A DNA stretch of 64,000 nucleotides, taken from contig CALEZT010000082.1 of NCBI GenBank assembly GCA_937927975.1, forward strand, positions 7,217 to 71,216, read 5' to 3'. The position numbers and the translations under genes were made by a program. Origin of the DNA: an uncultured Phycisphaerales bacterium (GTDB lineage: Bacteria > Planctomycetota > Phycisphaerae > Sedimentisphaerales > Anaerobacaceae). The first letter of the stretch is position 1. Every line of letters starts with the position of its first letter. The notes under the pieces are model-generated. The model was not told the DNA's origin, made no database searches, and saw nothing but the letters and a program-made list of their open reading frames with translations. Shown here piece after piece: positions 35,533 to 43,713 of this stretch.

Positions 35533-35774
35533 GGCTCATCCGATTCTCGCGCACTCTTGTGGTTTCGGCACGCCCCAAGCGGCTTGCGGAGGAGATTTTC
35601 CGCTTTGAGCCAATAGCATGGAGGGGCGATCCGTGACCGGTGATCCGAGACACCAGCCATGGACCACCAGCTAGGCGTACGCAGCACGCCGTCCATGCTG
35701 CCGGCGAAAAGCGCAAAATCTCCCAGGCCCGCCCGCTTCGGGCGGGATCGAAGTACGCGAAAACCGGATGAGCC
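35533..35774. repeat. Composite inverted-repeat element, copy B
   Basis: Ends GGCTCATCCGATTCTCGCG and, at 35752-35774, CGCGAAAACCGGATGAGCC, the same outer ends as copy A at 16464-16863, with shorter inner parts (ATTTTCCGCTTTGAGCCAATA, split across 35593-35620, and GCGCAAAATCTCCC). Confidence 0.65.
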
Positions 35775-36302
35775 ATAATTCCCATGGGACAACCTCGCGA
35801 AACGGCCCGCTTGGACGTGCCGGAGGCATGCAAAAATTGCGTTCTCCTGGCAAAAATACCTACTTGTACGGATAGCAGGCCCCTCGCAGGGCGGATATTC
35901 TGACTCTGTTCGGAGTGGCTGGAGTCAAATGAGGTTAGTTTGCAGGATCAATATAGGAGAAAGGCTTATGCGTGCCAGAATCATAACAGCGCGAGCTCGC
36001 GAAGCCGTTCCTTCGCCATGAATGGCTCTGCAACTATGGCGCAGGGATACAGGGGTCCATCTCTTGTTTTCTTATTCTACTTAAATTTCCTGTTTTTTCA
36101 TCTACATCCGGCAAGCGACAGACGCCTTGATTGAGTGGCAGTCCGACGGCATATGGTGTCTGTGGCCGCAGTGACTTCGGTGTAGTCCTAGGCGTCGCCA
36201 ACAAGGTTTCCGCGTGCAACGAATCAACGCATTCTCGTATGTCTCGAAGGGCGGAGAGATAGTGGAACAGTGCGGTAGACACCTTTTCAGCAACGTGGCG
36301 CC
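35775..36302. other. Gene-poor stretch upstream of a LuxR-type regulator
   Basis: About 530 bases with no open frame that I can support and no clear promoter or repeat. The composition is more A/T-rich than its neighbours. Confidence 0.5.
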
Positions 36303-36968
36303 ATGAAAAGCGAATCGCGAAGGCGTATCTATTGCTACGGAAAGGAACCTCAGGTCCGCCACATGGTGGAAACGGCGCTGGGACGCGCGGACAAGCTGCT
36401 CGGCTACTTCTCCCAGTGCCGGGATTGCCTGGAGAAACTGTCCGCCAAACCCTGTGACATTCTCATCGTGGATCTGGAGGGGGCCGAGGGAGAAGGGTTG
36501 GAGTTGCTGTCGCAGGTCCGTCGAATGGCGCCGTGGGTATCCACTGTGGCGATCGTCGAGCGGGCCGCGGTGCCAATGGCCGTAAAGGCTGTCAAGGCCG
36601 GGGCTTGTGAGTGCCTTGAGAAACCCGTCGTGGCCGACCGCTTGTGCGAAGCGATCGAAACCCAACTGGTGCGGATTGCCTCATCGTCCCGTACTCAGCG
36701 GGCCCTGACCCAGATGGAGATTCAGATCATGAAGTTGATCCTGGCCGGCAAGACCAGCCAGGACATCGCAGTCCACCTGCACCGCTCCAAGCGAACCGTC
36801 GACGTCCACCGCAAGCACATCATGCGAAAGCTCCAGGCGTGCAGCCTGGTGGACCTCATCAGACGGGCCCTGAGCATGGGCCTGATCGACGACGGAGAGC
36901 CCAACGGACATTCCGAATTCAACGGCACCACCCACTCCGCCGACGATTCGACCCCGTTGTGTTCCTGA
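36303..36968 (+). CDS. Response regulator-like protein with LuxR-type HTH
   Basis: A 221-residue FixJ/NarL-type protein. A receiver-like domain (about 8-120) keeps the phospho-acceptor D57 (DILIVDLEG) and a lysine (K107 in EKPV), but the usual N-terminal acidic pair is replaced by CYGKEP, so phosphorylation is uncertain. The HTH (about 140-195) has LTQMEIQIMKLILAG and RTVDVHRKHIMRKL. No histidine kinase is adjacent. The tail (196-221) is polar and disordered. Targets are unknown. Confidence 0.85.
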   Translation: MKSESRRRIYCYGKEPQVRHMVETALGRADKLLGYFSQCRDCLEKLSAKPCDILIVDLEGAEGEGLELLSQVRRMAPWVSTVAIVERAAVPMAVKAVKAGACECLEKPVVADRLCEAIETQLVRIASSSRTQRALTQMEIQIMKLILAGKTSQDIAVHLHRSKRTVDVHRKHIMRKLQACSLVDLIRRALSMGLIDDGEPNGHSEFNGTTHSADDSTPLCS

Positions 36969-37133
36969 AACAGACGCAGCCTGCACATTTGTTCATCGTC
37001 TGCCCCCACCGCCAGCGAATCAAGATGAAGACGAGTTCATACTCTGCCTGATCGGTGATACAGCAGGGATCTCGCGTTTGCGAGAATGTTAAAGACTCTT
37101 TATGAAGTTGTCACAGAGCGCGCTCGCAGGCAC

Positions 37134-37781
37134 CTATGACCGTCGGCCAGTCGTCTCGTCGCGTGCCTGCGTGAGGAACTGCCCTGCGATCTGCGTCAAA
37201 GCCGCAGCCCTTCCGGCGGCGCGACTGCGTTCTTGGGCAGACGGGTCCGCAGCGAGGAGGGCCTCTTCGATCTGTTGCTGCTGTCCGTCGTCCACGAAGA
37301 ACACCATCGCTTTGGCGAACGCGGAGGCCTTCTGTGCCGTCGCGCGGCCGAGCGGCTGGGAACTTGTGAGCCGTTCGATCTGGCCGAGCGTGGCAGGCAG
37401 CAGCCGGGCCAGCTTGCGGATGGGAATCCGACGGACCAGGCGTCGCAGCAGCGCGAGCTTCTTGTCGAGGCAGTCCCGACCACCGAGACGGTTCAGAGTG
37501 CCCAGCAGGATGTCCGCCTGCTCGTCATCGACGTCCCAGACGACCGCCTCCGCGGCGGGGAGCCCGAGCTTGCGAATCGCTTCGCAGCGGTGCCGACCGT
37601 TGAGTATCTGGTAGAAACCGTCCCGGCGGGGGCAGGGGCGGACCACGAGCGGCTCGTACCGCCCGGTCCGCTCGATGTTGTGCAGCAGCTTGTCGGCGTT
37701 CGCCCGGCTCATGCGGTTGGGGCTGTCCGGATGGGGCACGAGCCGGTCCAGAGGGATGTGCTCGATCGTTGTCCTTCTCAT
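37134..37781 (-). CDS. ParB-like nuclease/CTPase-domain protein
   Basis: A 215-residue protein. The N-terminal ParB/sulfiredoxin-type domain (about 5-100) has IPLDRLVPHPDSPNRMS and the NGRHRCEA box (61-68); CTP or nucleotide binding is typical of the family. The remainder (100-215) contains a possible HTH (RKLARLLPATLGQIERL). Its ATG overlaps the GNAT stop by ATGA, so it ends the HTH-ABC-GNAT-ParB operon. Such ParB proteins occur in phages and mobile elements; a partner ParA is absent here. Confidence 0.75.
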   Translation of the reverse strand: MRRTTIEHIPLDRLVPHPDSPNRMSRANADKLLHNIERTGRYEPLVVRPCPRRDGFYQILNGRHRCEAIRKLGLPAAEAVVWDVDDEQADILLGTLNRLGGRDCLDKKLALLRRLVRRIPIRKLARLLPATLGQIERLTSSQPLGRATAQKASAFAKAMVFFVDDGQQQQIEEALLAADPSAQERSRAAGRAAALTQIAGQFLTQARDETTGRRS

Positions 37782-38518
37782 GGTTTGGCCTCCGTCATCG
37801 ATGGGTTGAACCAGATATAGTACGAGGGGCGGTGGGTCAGCTTGCCCAGCAGATAGCGAGTCCGCTCGATGCCGCGGGGCATGGTTCGGCGTGTGCCGTG
37901 GCTCCTGAGAAAATCCGCGATGTGGTGCTCGATGAACGCCTTGCGCGAGCCGGTCAGGCGATCGAGACGCTCTTGCACGGTCGCCGGCGAGACGAGATCC
38001 CGTTCCTCCACACCCGTTGCGCTGAACGCCTCGATCAGCTTGACGTGCTCGACCGCGACCCGCGGCTCGCAGACCTTCATGCCGGCCCGTTCGAGGAATG
38101 GATTCGCCAGGGGCATGATGCCCAGCGCCTCGACGATCGGCACGTTCATCGCGGGCATCGTCTCGCGCACCAGTCGCGTCGCCAGGCCGATGCCGCGCAG
38201 TCGCGGCTCGACGATCACCCTCGCGATGCAGCGGACGCTTCGGTTGAGCATCGCCAGTTCCGTCTGGCGGTCCAGGCCCGCGAAGAGGCCGCCGGTGGCG
38301 AGGGTTCGCAGTTCCACGCGCGGGTTGGGCATCGTGTAGACGATCACGCCCGCGGTCTTTCGCCCGAACGAGCCCAGCGGTTCGACGGGACGCAGCGCAT
38401 ACACCGCCTTGACCGCGACCGGGCGCTCCTGGCGGTAGTGATGCACGGCCAGTTGCGTGTAGTCGCTCATGTCCCCAGAGACAAGTTTCAGCGATCGCAT
38501 GATGGAACATGTGTGCAT
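37778..38518 (-). CDS. GNAT-type acetyltransferase, partner of ABC ATPase
   Basis: A 246-residue protein of the GNAT superfamily. The acetyl-CoA motif is RLRGIGLA (105-113 region; RxxGxG/A). AAGGAGAACCC before ATG 38518 is a strong site, and the gene overlaps the ABC gene by 31 bases. In archaeal and bacterial genomes a related ABC-type ATPase is fused to such an acetyltransferase domain (COG2401); here they are separate adjacent genes. The acceptor is unknown. The C-terminal third, with MPRGIERTRYLLGKLTHRP, is not GNAT-like. Confidence 0.75.
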   Translation of the reverse strand: MHTCSIMRSLKLVSGDMSDYTQLAVHHYRQERPVAVKAVYALRPVEPLGSFGRKTAGVIVYTMPNPRVELRTLATGGLFAGLDRQTELAMLNRSVRCIARVIVEPRLRGIGLATRLVRETMPAMNVPIVEALGIMPLANPFLERAGMKVCEPRVAVEHVKLIEAFSATGVEERDLVSPATVQERLDRLTGSRKAFIEHHIADFLRSHGTRRTMPRGIERTRYLLGKLTHRPSYYIWFNPSMTEAKP

Positions 38519-39159
38519 GGGTTCTCCTTGTAGATGACCTGGGCGGGTCCCGTGAAGTCCTTGCGGATCAGCACGTCGGGCGCCAGGTCGATCAGGAAGT
38601 CGTCCCGACCGGAGGCCAGGATCAGCGTGAGCCTGGCCCGCCTGGCGAAGCGATGCACGTTGAACGCGACCGTCGCGGCGGTGATGCGGTCCAGCTCGCT
38701 GCAGAACTCGTCGGCAAAGAGGAAGGGCCGCCCTGAGGCCAGAGCCTTCGCCAGGCGAAAGCGGTGCTTCTGTCCCTCGCTCAGATGCGACGGACGGTTC
38801 AGGATGGAGAACACGTCCGCCAGACCGACCGCGCTGAGCGTCTGGAGGCTGGCGACGAGGTCGTCACAGAAGCAATCGATCACCGTGCGGTCGTCGGGCA
38901 ACTCGATCTCGTCCAGATCGACCGCGTCCCGGGCAGGCACGCAGCTCTGAAGCTCGCGGAGCAAGACGCTCTTGCCCGCGCCGGAAGGACCGGTGATGTA
39001 GACGATGTCCCCCGGTGCGATTCGGACTCTGCACGCGTGCTCGGGGGCTCCCGCGGTGAGTCGATCGACGGTGAGCCCGAACATGCGACAGATCCGCACC
39101 GCCCGTTCGCTCAAGGGGCCCTGCCAGGTGAATCGTTTCGAAACCGTGTACGTTGTCAT
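38488..39159 (-). CDS. Soluble ABC-type ATPase (COG2401-like)
   Basis: A 223-residue ATPase with Walker A GPSGAGKS (57-64), signature LSEGQ (126-130), Walker B FLFADE (D150, E151) and D-loop CSELD. No membrane span and no permease gene nearby, so it is not a transporter. The H-loop position reads ASGRDD, without the usual histidine. Strong AGGAGG site before ATG 39159. The adjacent GNAT gene and ParB gene form one operon. A role in a phage or mobile-element nucleoprotein process is plausible but unproven. Confidence 0.8.
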   Translation of the reverse strand: MTTYTVSKRFTWQGPLSERAVRICRMFGLTVDRLTAGAPEHACRVRIAPGDIVYITGPSGAGKSVLLRELQSCVPARDAVDLDEIELPDDRTVIDCFCDDLVASLQTLSAVGLADVFSILNRPSHLSEGQKHRFRLAKALASGRPFLFADEFCSELDRITAATVAFNVHRFARRARLTLILASGRDDFLIDLAPDVLIRKDFTGPAQVIYKENPCTHVPSCDR

Positions 39160-39209
39160 GCGAAATTCCTCCTGCTCGTATCAGTTCTGCGACCGATCGG
39201 AGACGCAGG

Positions 39210-39629
39210 TCAGGACTGCGCCGGTTGCGAGAGGTCTCTCGCTTTGTCGACGATCGCGCGGACGCGGTAATAGCGCAGGCCGGAGTCCCGCGCGATCCTC
39301 GCGAGAGACAGGCCTCGGATCAGGTGGTCCCGAAGAACATCCATCTCCTGATCGCTGAACCTGTCCCGGCTCGCCAGGCACGCCAGGTACGTGCGGTCGG
39401 AGAGCCTGCGGAGGATCTTTCCAATCCGCCGGGAAATGGAGGATCGGTTCATCCCGGTCAATCGGCCGAGCTGCTGGAAGCTGCACCCGGCCTGGATGTA
39501 CAGGGTCAACAGGGTTCGGTCTACGCCGATGAGCCAATCCGCTTGTCGCCGGAGGAGGTCCACGCCGTCCCGTTGCACGGGGGCGCAATGCAGATCCCGT
39601 TCCGCCGGCTGCTTGCTGAGGCGTCGCAT
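39210..39629 (-). CDS. Small HTH protein, possibly sigma-like or terminase-small-subunit-like
   Basis: A 139-residue protein with two helix-turn-helix stretches: SFQQLGRLTGMNRSSISRRIG (split here: residues about 64-84) and SLARIARDSGLRYYRVRAI (about 110-128). The first resembles sigma region 4. ATG 39629 has an AGGAG site 8 bases upstream; the longer frame to 39674 has none. It is the first gene of the operon with the ABC ATPase 50 bases downstream. It may be a transcription factor for the module; a terminase small-subunit role is an alternative. Confidence 0.6.
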   Translation of the reverse strand: MRRLSKQPAERDLHCAPVQRDGVDLLRRQADWLIGVDRTLLTLYIQAGCSFQQLGRLTGMNRSSISRRIGKILRRLSDRTYLACLASRDRFSDQEMDVLRDHLIRGLSLARIARDSGLRYYRVRAIVDKARDLSQPAQS

Positions 39630-39745
39630 ACTCCCATCTCCTAACAATACAGTGGTTGCGCCAGTCTTCAACAAGGATGCCGAATCTCGTGAGGGTCTCG
39701 CTCAGACCCCCTGGCTCTGTTCTGTGCAGAACCAACTGGAGTACA

Positions 39746-39773
39746 AGTTTAACAGACAACCGGACTCTGTCAA
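39746..39773 (-). promoter_or_regulatory. Sigma-70-type promoter of HTH-ABC-GNAT-ParB operon
   Basis: On the minus strand TTGACA, a 16-base spacer and TAAACT, about 120 bases before the HTH start. The 361-base gap also holds an AACCCC/GGGGTT stem at about 39823-39842. Confidence 0.6.
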
Positions 39774-39990
39774 CATAAATTGTTGTATACTGACTGAACT
39801 TTTATGGTTCATTTATCATAACCCCCTATCCCTCAGGGGTTTGGGGCAAGAAAAAAACGTCCCGAAATTCAAAGAAAAGGGCAGGATCGCTTTCCCAGAC
39901 GCCTGTGCGGAAGCCCGTCGCGATTGACGGATCAGGGGGTCGTACTTTATCCTTGAGGCGTGACGTGGTTTCGTAAGGTGGAGTCGCAGC

Positions 39991-40413
39991 ATGAATGAAC
40001 GAATCGGCGGGCGAATCGGTTGGGTCGTCCTGGGATGCCTGCTGGCGGGTGGATGTCAGGGACCGAGTTCCCAGTCGGCCCAGGCGATCAGGACGGTGAT
40101 GCGGCCGGAGATGGCCAGGCCGACGGTGGCCGGACCCCACCGGGAACTGGTCGTTCCGCGACGGCAGGAGAAGATCCTCGCGGGCGCTCTGCGGGTCTTC
40201 AAGGACACAGGAGTCGAGCCGACCGCGGCCTGGGAACCTCAGGAGGGGTTCTGGCTGCTGGGCAAATCCCTGGCAGGACGACAGGTGCTGATCGATATCG
40301 TGCCGATTGTGCCCGGGCGGTTCGTGGTTCGGATCACCGTCGAAGGAGCCGACCGGGTCACCAAAGACCTCCTGGAGGACATCGCCCGCAAGCTCACGGC
40401 CCGGATCGGCTGA
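39991..40413 (+). CDS. Small lipoprotein of unknown function
   Basis: A 140-residue protein with a signal peptide ending in a lipobox LLAGGC (C22). The mature part begins with a disordered stretch and holds a small alpha/beta domain (FWLLGKSLAGRQVLIDIVP, then RFVVRITVEGADRVT). No family is recognised. It is divergent from the phage-type operon and convergent with the sorting-tail gene at 40501. Confidence 0.65.
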   Translation: MNERIGGRIGWVVLGCLLAGGCQGPSSQSAQAIRTVMRPEMARPTVAGPHRELVVPRRQEKILAGALRVFKDTGVEPTAAWEPQEGFWLLGKSLAGRQVLIDIVPIVPGRFVVRITVEGADRVTKDLLEDIARKLTARIG

Positions 40414-40500
40414 CGATCCCCAGGGCGCATGGAAAAGGGGCGGTCGAATCGAGATCGACCCCCCCTTGGGAAGCCCCTGCTATATGCAGTCGATCGCTTG

Positions 40501-41007
40501 TCAGATCGACTTTCGTCTGCGAAGCCAGCCGACCAGGCCGGCCCCGAGCGTTCCAAGCAGAATCGCGCCGGGGGCAGGCACCGCCGCGACGTCCACCCGC
40601 AGTCCTCCTCTGCCCATCTGGAACGGGTTGACGGAAGCGAACAATGTGATGGCGTGTTCGCCGGGCTCCAGGCGAAACTCGCCCGAGCTCCAGAGGGGGC
40701 TCGCAAATGCCTGGTCGAAGTTGTCCGTCCACGTGTCGGTGCCGGCCGGTGCCGAAGTCGTCCCGATCAAGACGCCGAGATCGTAGACTTCGAATCGGTC
40801 GAAGTCCGTGCCGATGTCTGTCACCTTCAGAGTGGTCCAGGAGTCTGAAAGGAACGTGAAGGCTCCCTCATCGTTCCAGGCGTCCTGATCGAAACCCCAC
40901 CAGAATTCCTGCCAACCGCCATCCACTGTCAAGGGGACCGCCTGCGCCGCGCCTGCAAGAACCGTCAACAACACAACCGCCAGGCCGATTCTACCGATGG
41001 TCTTCAT
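40501..41007 (-). CDS. Small exported protein with PEP-CTERM-like sorting tail
   Basis: A 168-residue protein: signal peptide to about 23 (GAAQA), a beta-sandwich-like body with tryptophan-rich WQEFWWGFDQDAW, and the tail VPAPGA, hydrophobic run, GLVGW and RRRKSI. The start at 41007 has AAGGAGAG. A near-consensus promoter lies at 41057-41085. The body resembles secreted planctomycete sorting-tail proteins of unknown role; surface attachment is likely. Confidence 0.8.
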   Translation of the reverse strand: MKTIGRIGLAVVLLTVLAGAAQAVPLTVDGGWQEFWWGFDQDAWNDEGAFTFLSDSWTTLKVTDIGTDFDRFEVYDLGVLIGTTSAPAGTDTWTDNFDQAFASPLWSSGEFRLEPGEHAITLFASVNPFQMGRGGLRVDVAAVPAPGAILLGTLGAGLVGWLRRRKSI

Positions 41008-41056
41008 AATCACTCTCCTTGCGAAAGAAAGATCCTTGACTCAACAGTCGCGCGTC

Positions 41057-41085
41057 ATTGTATGGGGCGAGGCTGCCCCTGTCAA
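41057..41085 (-). promoter_or_regulatory. Sigma-70-type promoter of sorting-tail gene
   Basis: Minus strand: TTGACA, 17-base spacer, TACAAT, about 50 bases before ATG 41007. A near-consensus promoter. Confidence 0.8.
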
Positions 41086-41230
41086 ATCGATCTGGCCCCC
41101 GATGCACCCTGCAGGCAGCTTGGCCTAAGGTTTTTCCTTGATTTTTCGGAAGGCTTGGTGCGTCTTGTAGACAAGAGAGATGACCATTCGATCGGACCGC
41201 AACCGCACGATGAGCGACGAAGGAGTGAAG

Positions 41231-41761
41231 ATGGATAAGATCGATCCAAGGCACGAACAGACGAGAAGCGTTCTTCGCACGGTGGGGATTGTCCTGCTTC
41301 TTGTGGGCGGGACTTTCCTGGTCGTCGGCATCGCCAGTTTCTTCGCGGCGTTCGGGGGGATGGAGCCGCCGCGATACTTCTGGTGTGCGTTCGTCGGCAT
41401 GCCGATCCTCTTTGCGGGAGGGGTCCTGACGTCCTATGGCTTCATGGGCACGGTCATGCGGTATTCCGCCCAGGAAATGGCCCCGGTCGGCAAGGACACT
41501 TTCAACTACATGGCGCAAGGCACGAAAGACTCGGTCAAGACCCTGGCTTCCGCGGTCGGCGAAGGCCTGCGATCCGGCGCGCCGGCGCCCGCAGAACGGG
41601 TTCGCTGTCACAAGTGCAACCAACCCAACGACGCGAGCGCGAAGTTCTGCAGCGGGTGCGGAACCTCGCTGGGCAAGACGAAGGGCTGTCCCGCCTGCAA
41701 CGAGCTGAACGATCCCGACGCCAAATTCTGCGACCACTGCGGCCGGCCGTTGGGCTCGTGA
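41231..41761 (+). CDS. Membrane protein with two C-terminal zinc ribbons
   Basis: A 176-residue protein. Two membrane spans (about 15-40 and 52-72) are followed by a linker and two CxxC...CxxC zinc ribbons: RCHKCNQPN with KFCSGCG, and GCPACNELN with KFCDHCG, a double zinc ribbon. An AAGGAGTG site selects ATG 41231; ATGs at 41180 and 41210 have none. Such proteins are common in bacteria and usually of unknown role. The neighbouring gene at 42554 also has a zinc ribbon. Confidence 0.75.
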   Translation: MDKIDPRHEQTRSVLRTVGIVLLLVGGTFLVVGIASFFAAFGGMEPPRYFWCAFVGMPILFAGGVLTSYGFMGTVMRYSAQEMAPVGKDTFNYMAQGTKDSVKTLASAVGEGLRSGAPAPAERVRCHKCNQPNDASAKFCSGCGTSLGKTKGCPACNELNDPDAKFCDHCGRPLGS

Positions 41762-41907
41762 AAGGGGCTGTCTCAATCGTGACGATACAGCGTGACGCGG
41801 AGGAAACAGTGCACTCGACGGGCGGAATCGAGTATGATGATGTCAAAGCGGGGCGTGCGCCGCATGCCCTTGAAGACGCAGGCATTTGACAGTGGAGGAT
41901 TCTCGCA

Positions 41908-42519
41908 ATGACGTGGCGTATAGATACCAGGAGCGTGGTGTTGGGCGTCGTGCTCGGAGCAGGGCTGTGCGTGCTGGTCGGAGCGGCCAGGAATGAATTG
42001 CTCGGTCCGGTCGGGCGATATCAGGCCTGTTCTTCTCAGAACACCGCCTATCTCGTCGATACGATCACCGGGCAGGTCTGGCTCAGCAGCGAGCGGGAAT
42101 TCCGACCGCCCAAGCTGCGGCCTGCGACCGCGGTCGAGACTCCGAGCGCCAAGAGCCCGATCCTTCCCGACCCGACGGCGCCGGCTCCGACCGCCCAGGA
42201 CCCCGCGCCGGCAAGACCGCCTGCAGCGAGGACCCCTGTCTTCGAGATCCCCAGGACGACTCCTCGCCCGACGGGCTTCGTCGGCAAGTGGGTCCTGAAG
42301 CATCCGACCGAGGGCGAGTTCGGCATCCAGATCCTGGCGGGCGGACGAGCGGTCCTGACCCTGGGCGATCAGAAGTCCGAAGGCAAATGGGAGATGGCGG
42401 ACAATCAGATCAAAGTCACCACCGATCAGGAATCCATGACCGCCCGGCTCGACGACCAGGGCAGGCTCCTGGTCAGCCAGGGCGACAGCGAGCCGATCGC
42501 ATTCGAATGGACTGAATGA
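41908..42519 (+). CDS. Membrane-anchored protein with proline-rich linker
   Basis: A 203-residue protein with an N-terminal membrane anchor (about 9-27), a proline/alanine-rich linker (70-120) and a C-terminal domain (125-203; GKWVLKHP, EGKWEMADNQIKVTTDQ) that resembles small lipocalin-like or META-type folds. No motif identifies a function. It precedes the zinc-ribbon gene at 42554 by 34 bases and both may be one transcript. Confidence 0.6.
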   Translation: MTWRIDTRSVVLGVVLGAGLCVLVGAARNELLGPVGRYQACSSQNTAYLVDTITGQVWLSSEREFRPPKLRPATAVETPSAKSPILPDPTAPAPTAQDPAPARPPAARTPVFEIPRTTPRPTGFVGKWVLKHPTEGEFGIQILAGGRAVLTLGDQKSEGKWEMADNQIKVTTDQESMTARLDDQGRLLVSQGDSEPIAFEWTE

Positions 42520-42553
42520 CGACCGACGAATCCCTGCGAGGGAGGTCGAAGCG

Positions 42554-42889
42554 ATGGCTGATGACAACGTCGAGACGAATGAGTCCGAAGACGAGGGACC
42601 CGCGACGCCGTTGTGCCTGCGGTGCCTCAAACCCGTGGACCCGGTTTCGCACTTCTGCGCCAATTGCGGATATGCGACGGGGCAACTGACGCCGTATCTG
42701 CCCTTCGAGAGCATCCCGTGGGAAACCGGCATCTGGGGCCAGATGTGGCGCCAGCTCGGTTCACCCAGGGTGTCCGGCGCAGGCTGGTTCCTGCGGCTGG
42801 TCATGATCGTCCTGAACGCGCCGGTGTTGCTGATCGGCCTGCTCTTTCCCCGGCGCGATGCGGGCTCGGGCAAGCCGCAACAGTCGTGA
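42554..42889 (+). CDS. Zinc-ribbon membrane protein
   Basis: A 111-residue protein with one zinc ribbon (CLRCLKP and FCANCG, about 21-40) and a membrane span near the C-terminus (about 80-100). GGAGG precedes the ATG. It is probably co-transcribed with its neighbours (41908 and 42891). No function known. Confidence 0.65.
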   Translation: MADDNVETNESEDEGPATPLCLRCLKPVDPVSHFCANCGYATGQLTPYLPFESIPWETGIWGQMWRQLGSPRVSGAGWFLRLVMIVLNAPVLLIGLLFPRRDAGSGKPQQS

Positions 42890-42890
42890 C

Positions 42891-43394
42891 ATGCCCACAA
42901 TGAAACCGCCGCGGAATATCCTGTTGGCCGCCGTCGCAGCGAGCGTTCTCCTTATCGTGCTGCTGCACGCGGTGTTCATGCGGCCGACCGCTCAGGCCAA
43001 TCGCTTCTGTCGCGACGCAGGGTTCGGCGGTCTGCCCCCCTCCGCGCGGGATCTGCACATCGAACGCCGGGGTCCGCCTTTCACGACGCAGAGTCTATAC
43101 CTTCGATTCCAGACGACCCCCGCGGAGGCCAAGTCGTTCTTCCATCGCAGCGGCATCGATCCCAACGATCCCAATCAGGAGCCCGGACCGATGCAGACCA
43201 TTCGCTTTGGACCCAAGGCCCCGCCCTGGATGCACTGGTCCGATCCGATTAACGGACGCATCTACAATCTCCGAAGGCGAAGCGCCAGCGTCTGGCTGGC
43301 GATCGACGACGATTCCCACACGATCTACATGGCGATGCACGAATCCCGTCCTCCCTGGTTTCGCAATCTTCTGGAACGGCTCGGATTGGGTTGA
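42891..43394 (+). CDS. Membrane-anchored protein of unknown function
   Basis: A 167-residue protein with one N-terminal membrane anchor (about 9-28) and a soluble domain. It starts 1 base after the stop of the zinc-ribbon gene (alternative ATG 42900), so it is likely in the same operon. No recognised family. Confidence 0.55.
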   Translation: MPTMKPPRNILLAAVAASVLLIVLLHAVFMRPTAQANRFCRDAGFGGLPPSARDLHIERRGPPFTTQSLYLRFQTTPAEAKSFFHRSGIDPNDPNQEPGPMQTIRFGPKAPPWMHWSDPINGRIYNLRRRSASVWLAIDDDSHTIYMAMHESRPPWFRNLLERLGLG

Positions 43395-43499
43395 CCCTGT
43401 CCGGTGACGTGTCCCAGGGAGTGGATTGGCGCTTCTGCGGGAATGACATTCCGGGTTCTCCATGAACCCCTGTTGCACGTGTGCCAATACGGTCACACA

Positions 43500-43519
43500 C
43501 CGGGCCTCGGGCCCGGTTT
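43500..43519 (+). terminator. Possible terminator hairpin
   Basis: CCGGGCC and GGCCCGG with a 3-base loop followed by TTTG; a weak T run. It ends the operon of zinc-ribbon and membrane proteins. The rest of the 319-base gap holds the promoter at 43537. Confidence 0.5.
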
Positions 43520-43536
43520 GCCCCATTGCATTTATA

Positions 43537-43565
43537 TTGACAATCGGGGTGGATAATGGTATCTT
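43537..43565 (+). promoter_or_regulatory. Sigma-70-type promoter of sorting-tail gene
   Basis: TTGACA, 17-base spacer, TATCTT, about 150 bases before ATG 43714. Confidence 0.6.
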
Positions 43566-43713
43566 CACAGAATGGAGGAGCAGGCTGGTTGTCCTCGAAT
43601 GGTCGCCTTCGGCGGCGAGGGAGGCAGGTTCGCAAGTGTACGCCGAGCCGGGAGACGGTTCCACGGCGTGGATATCCGATCAGTAGGTGGTCTGACTCGT
43701 GGAGGGTTGAGAA

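Noticed and set aside
35940..36134. Short open frame behind a GGAGAAAG site
   Set aside because: No conserved features; product too short and composition like the surrounding gap.
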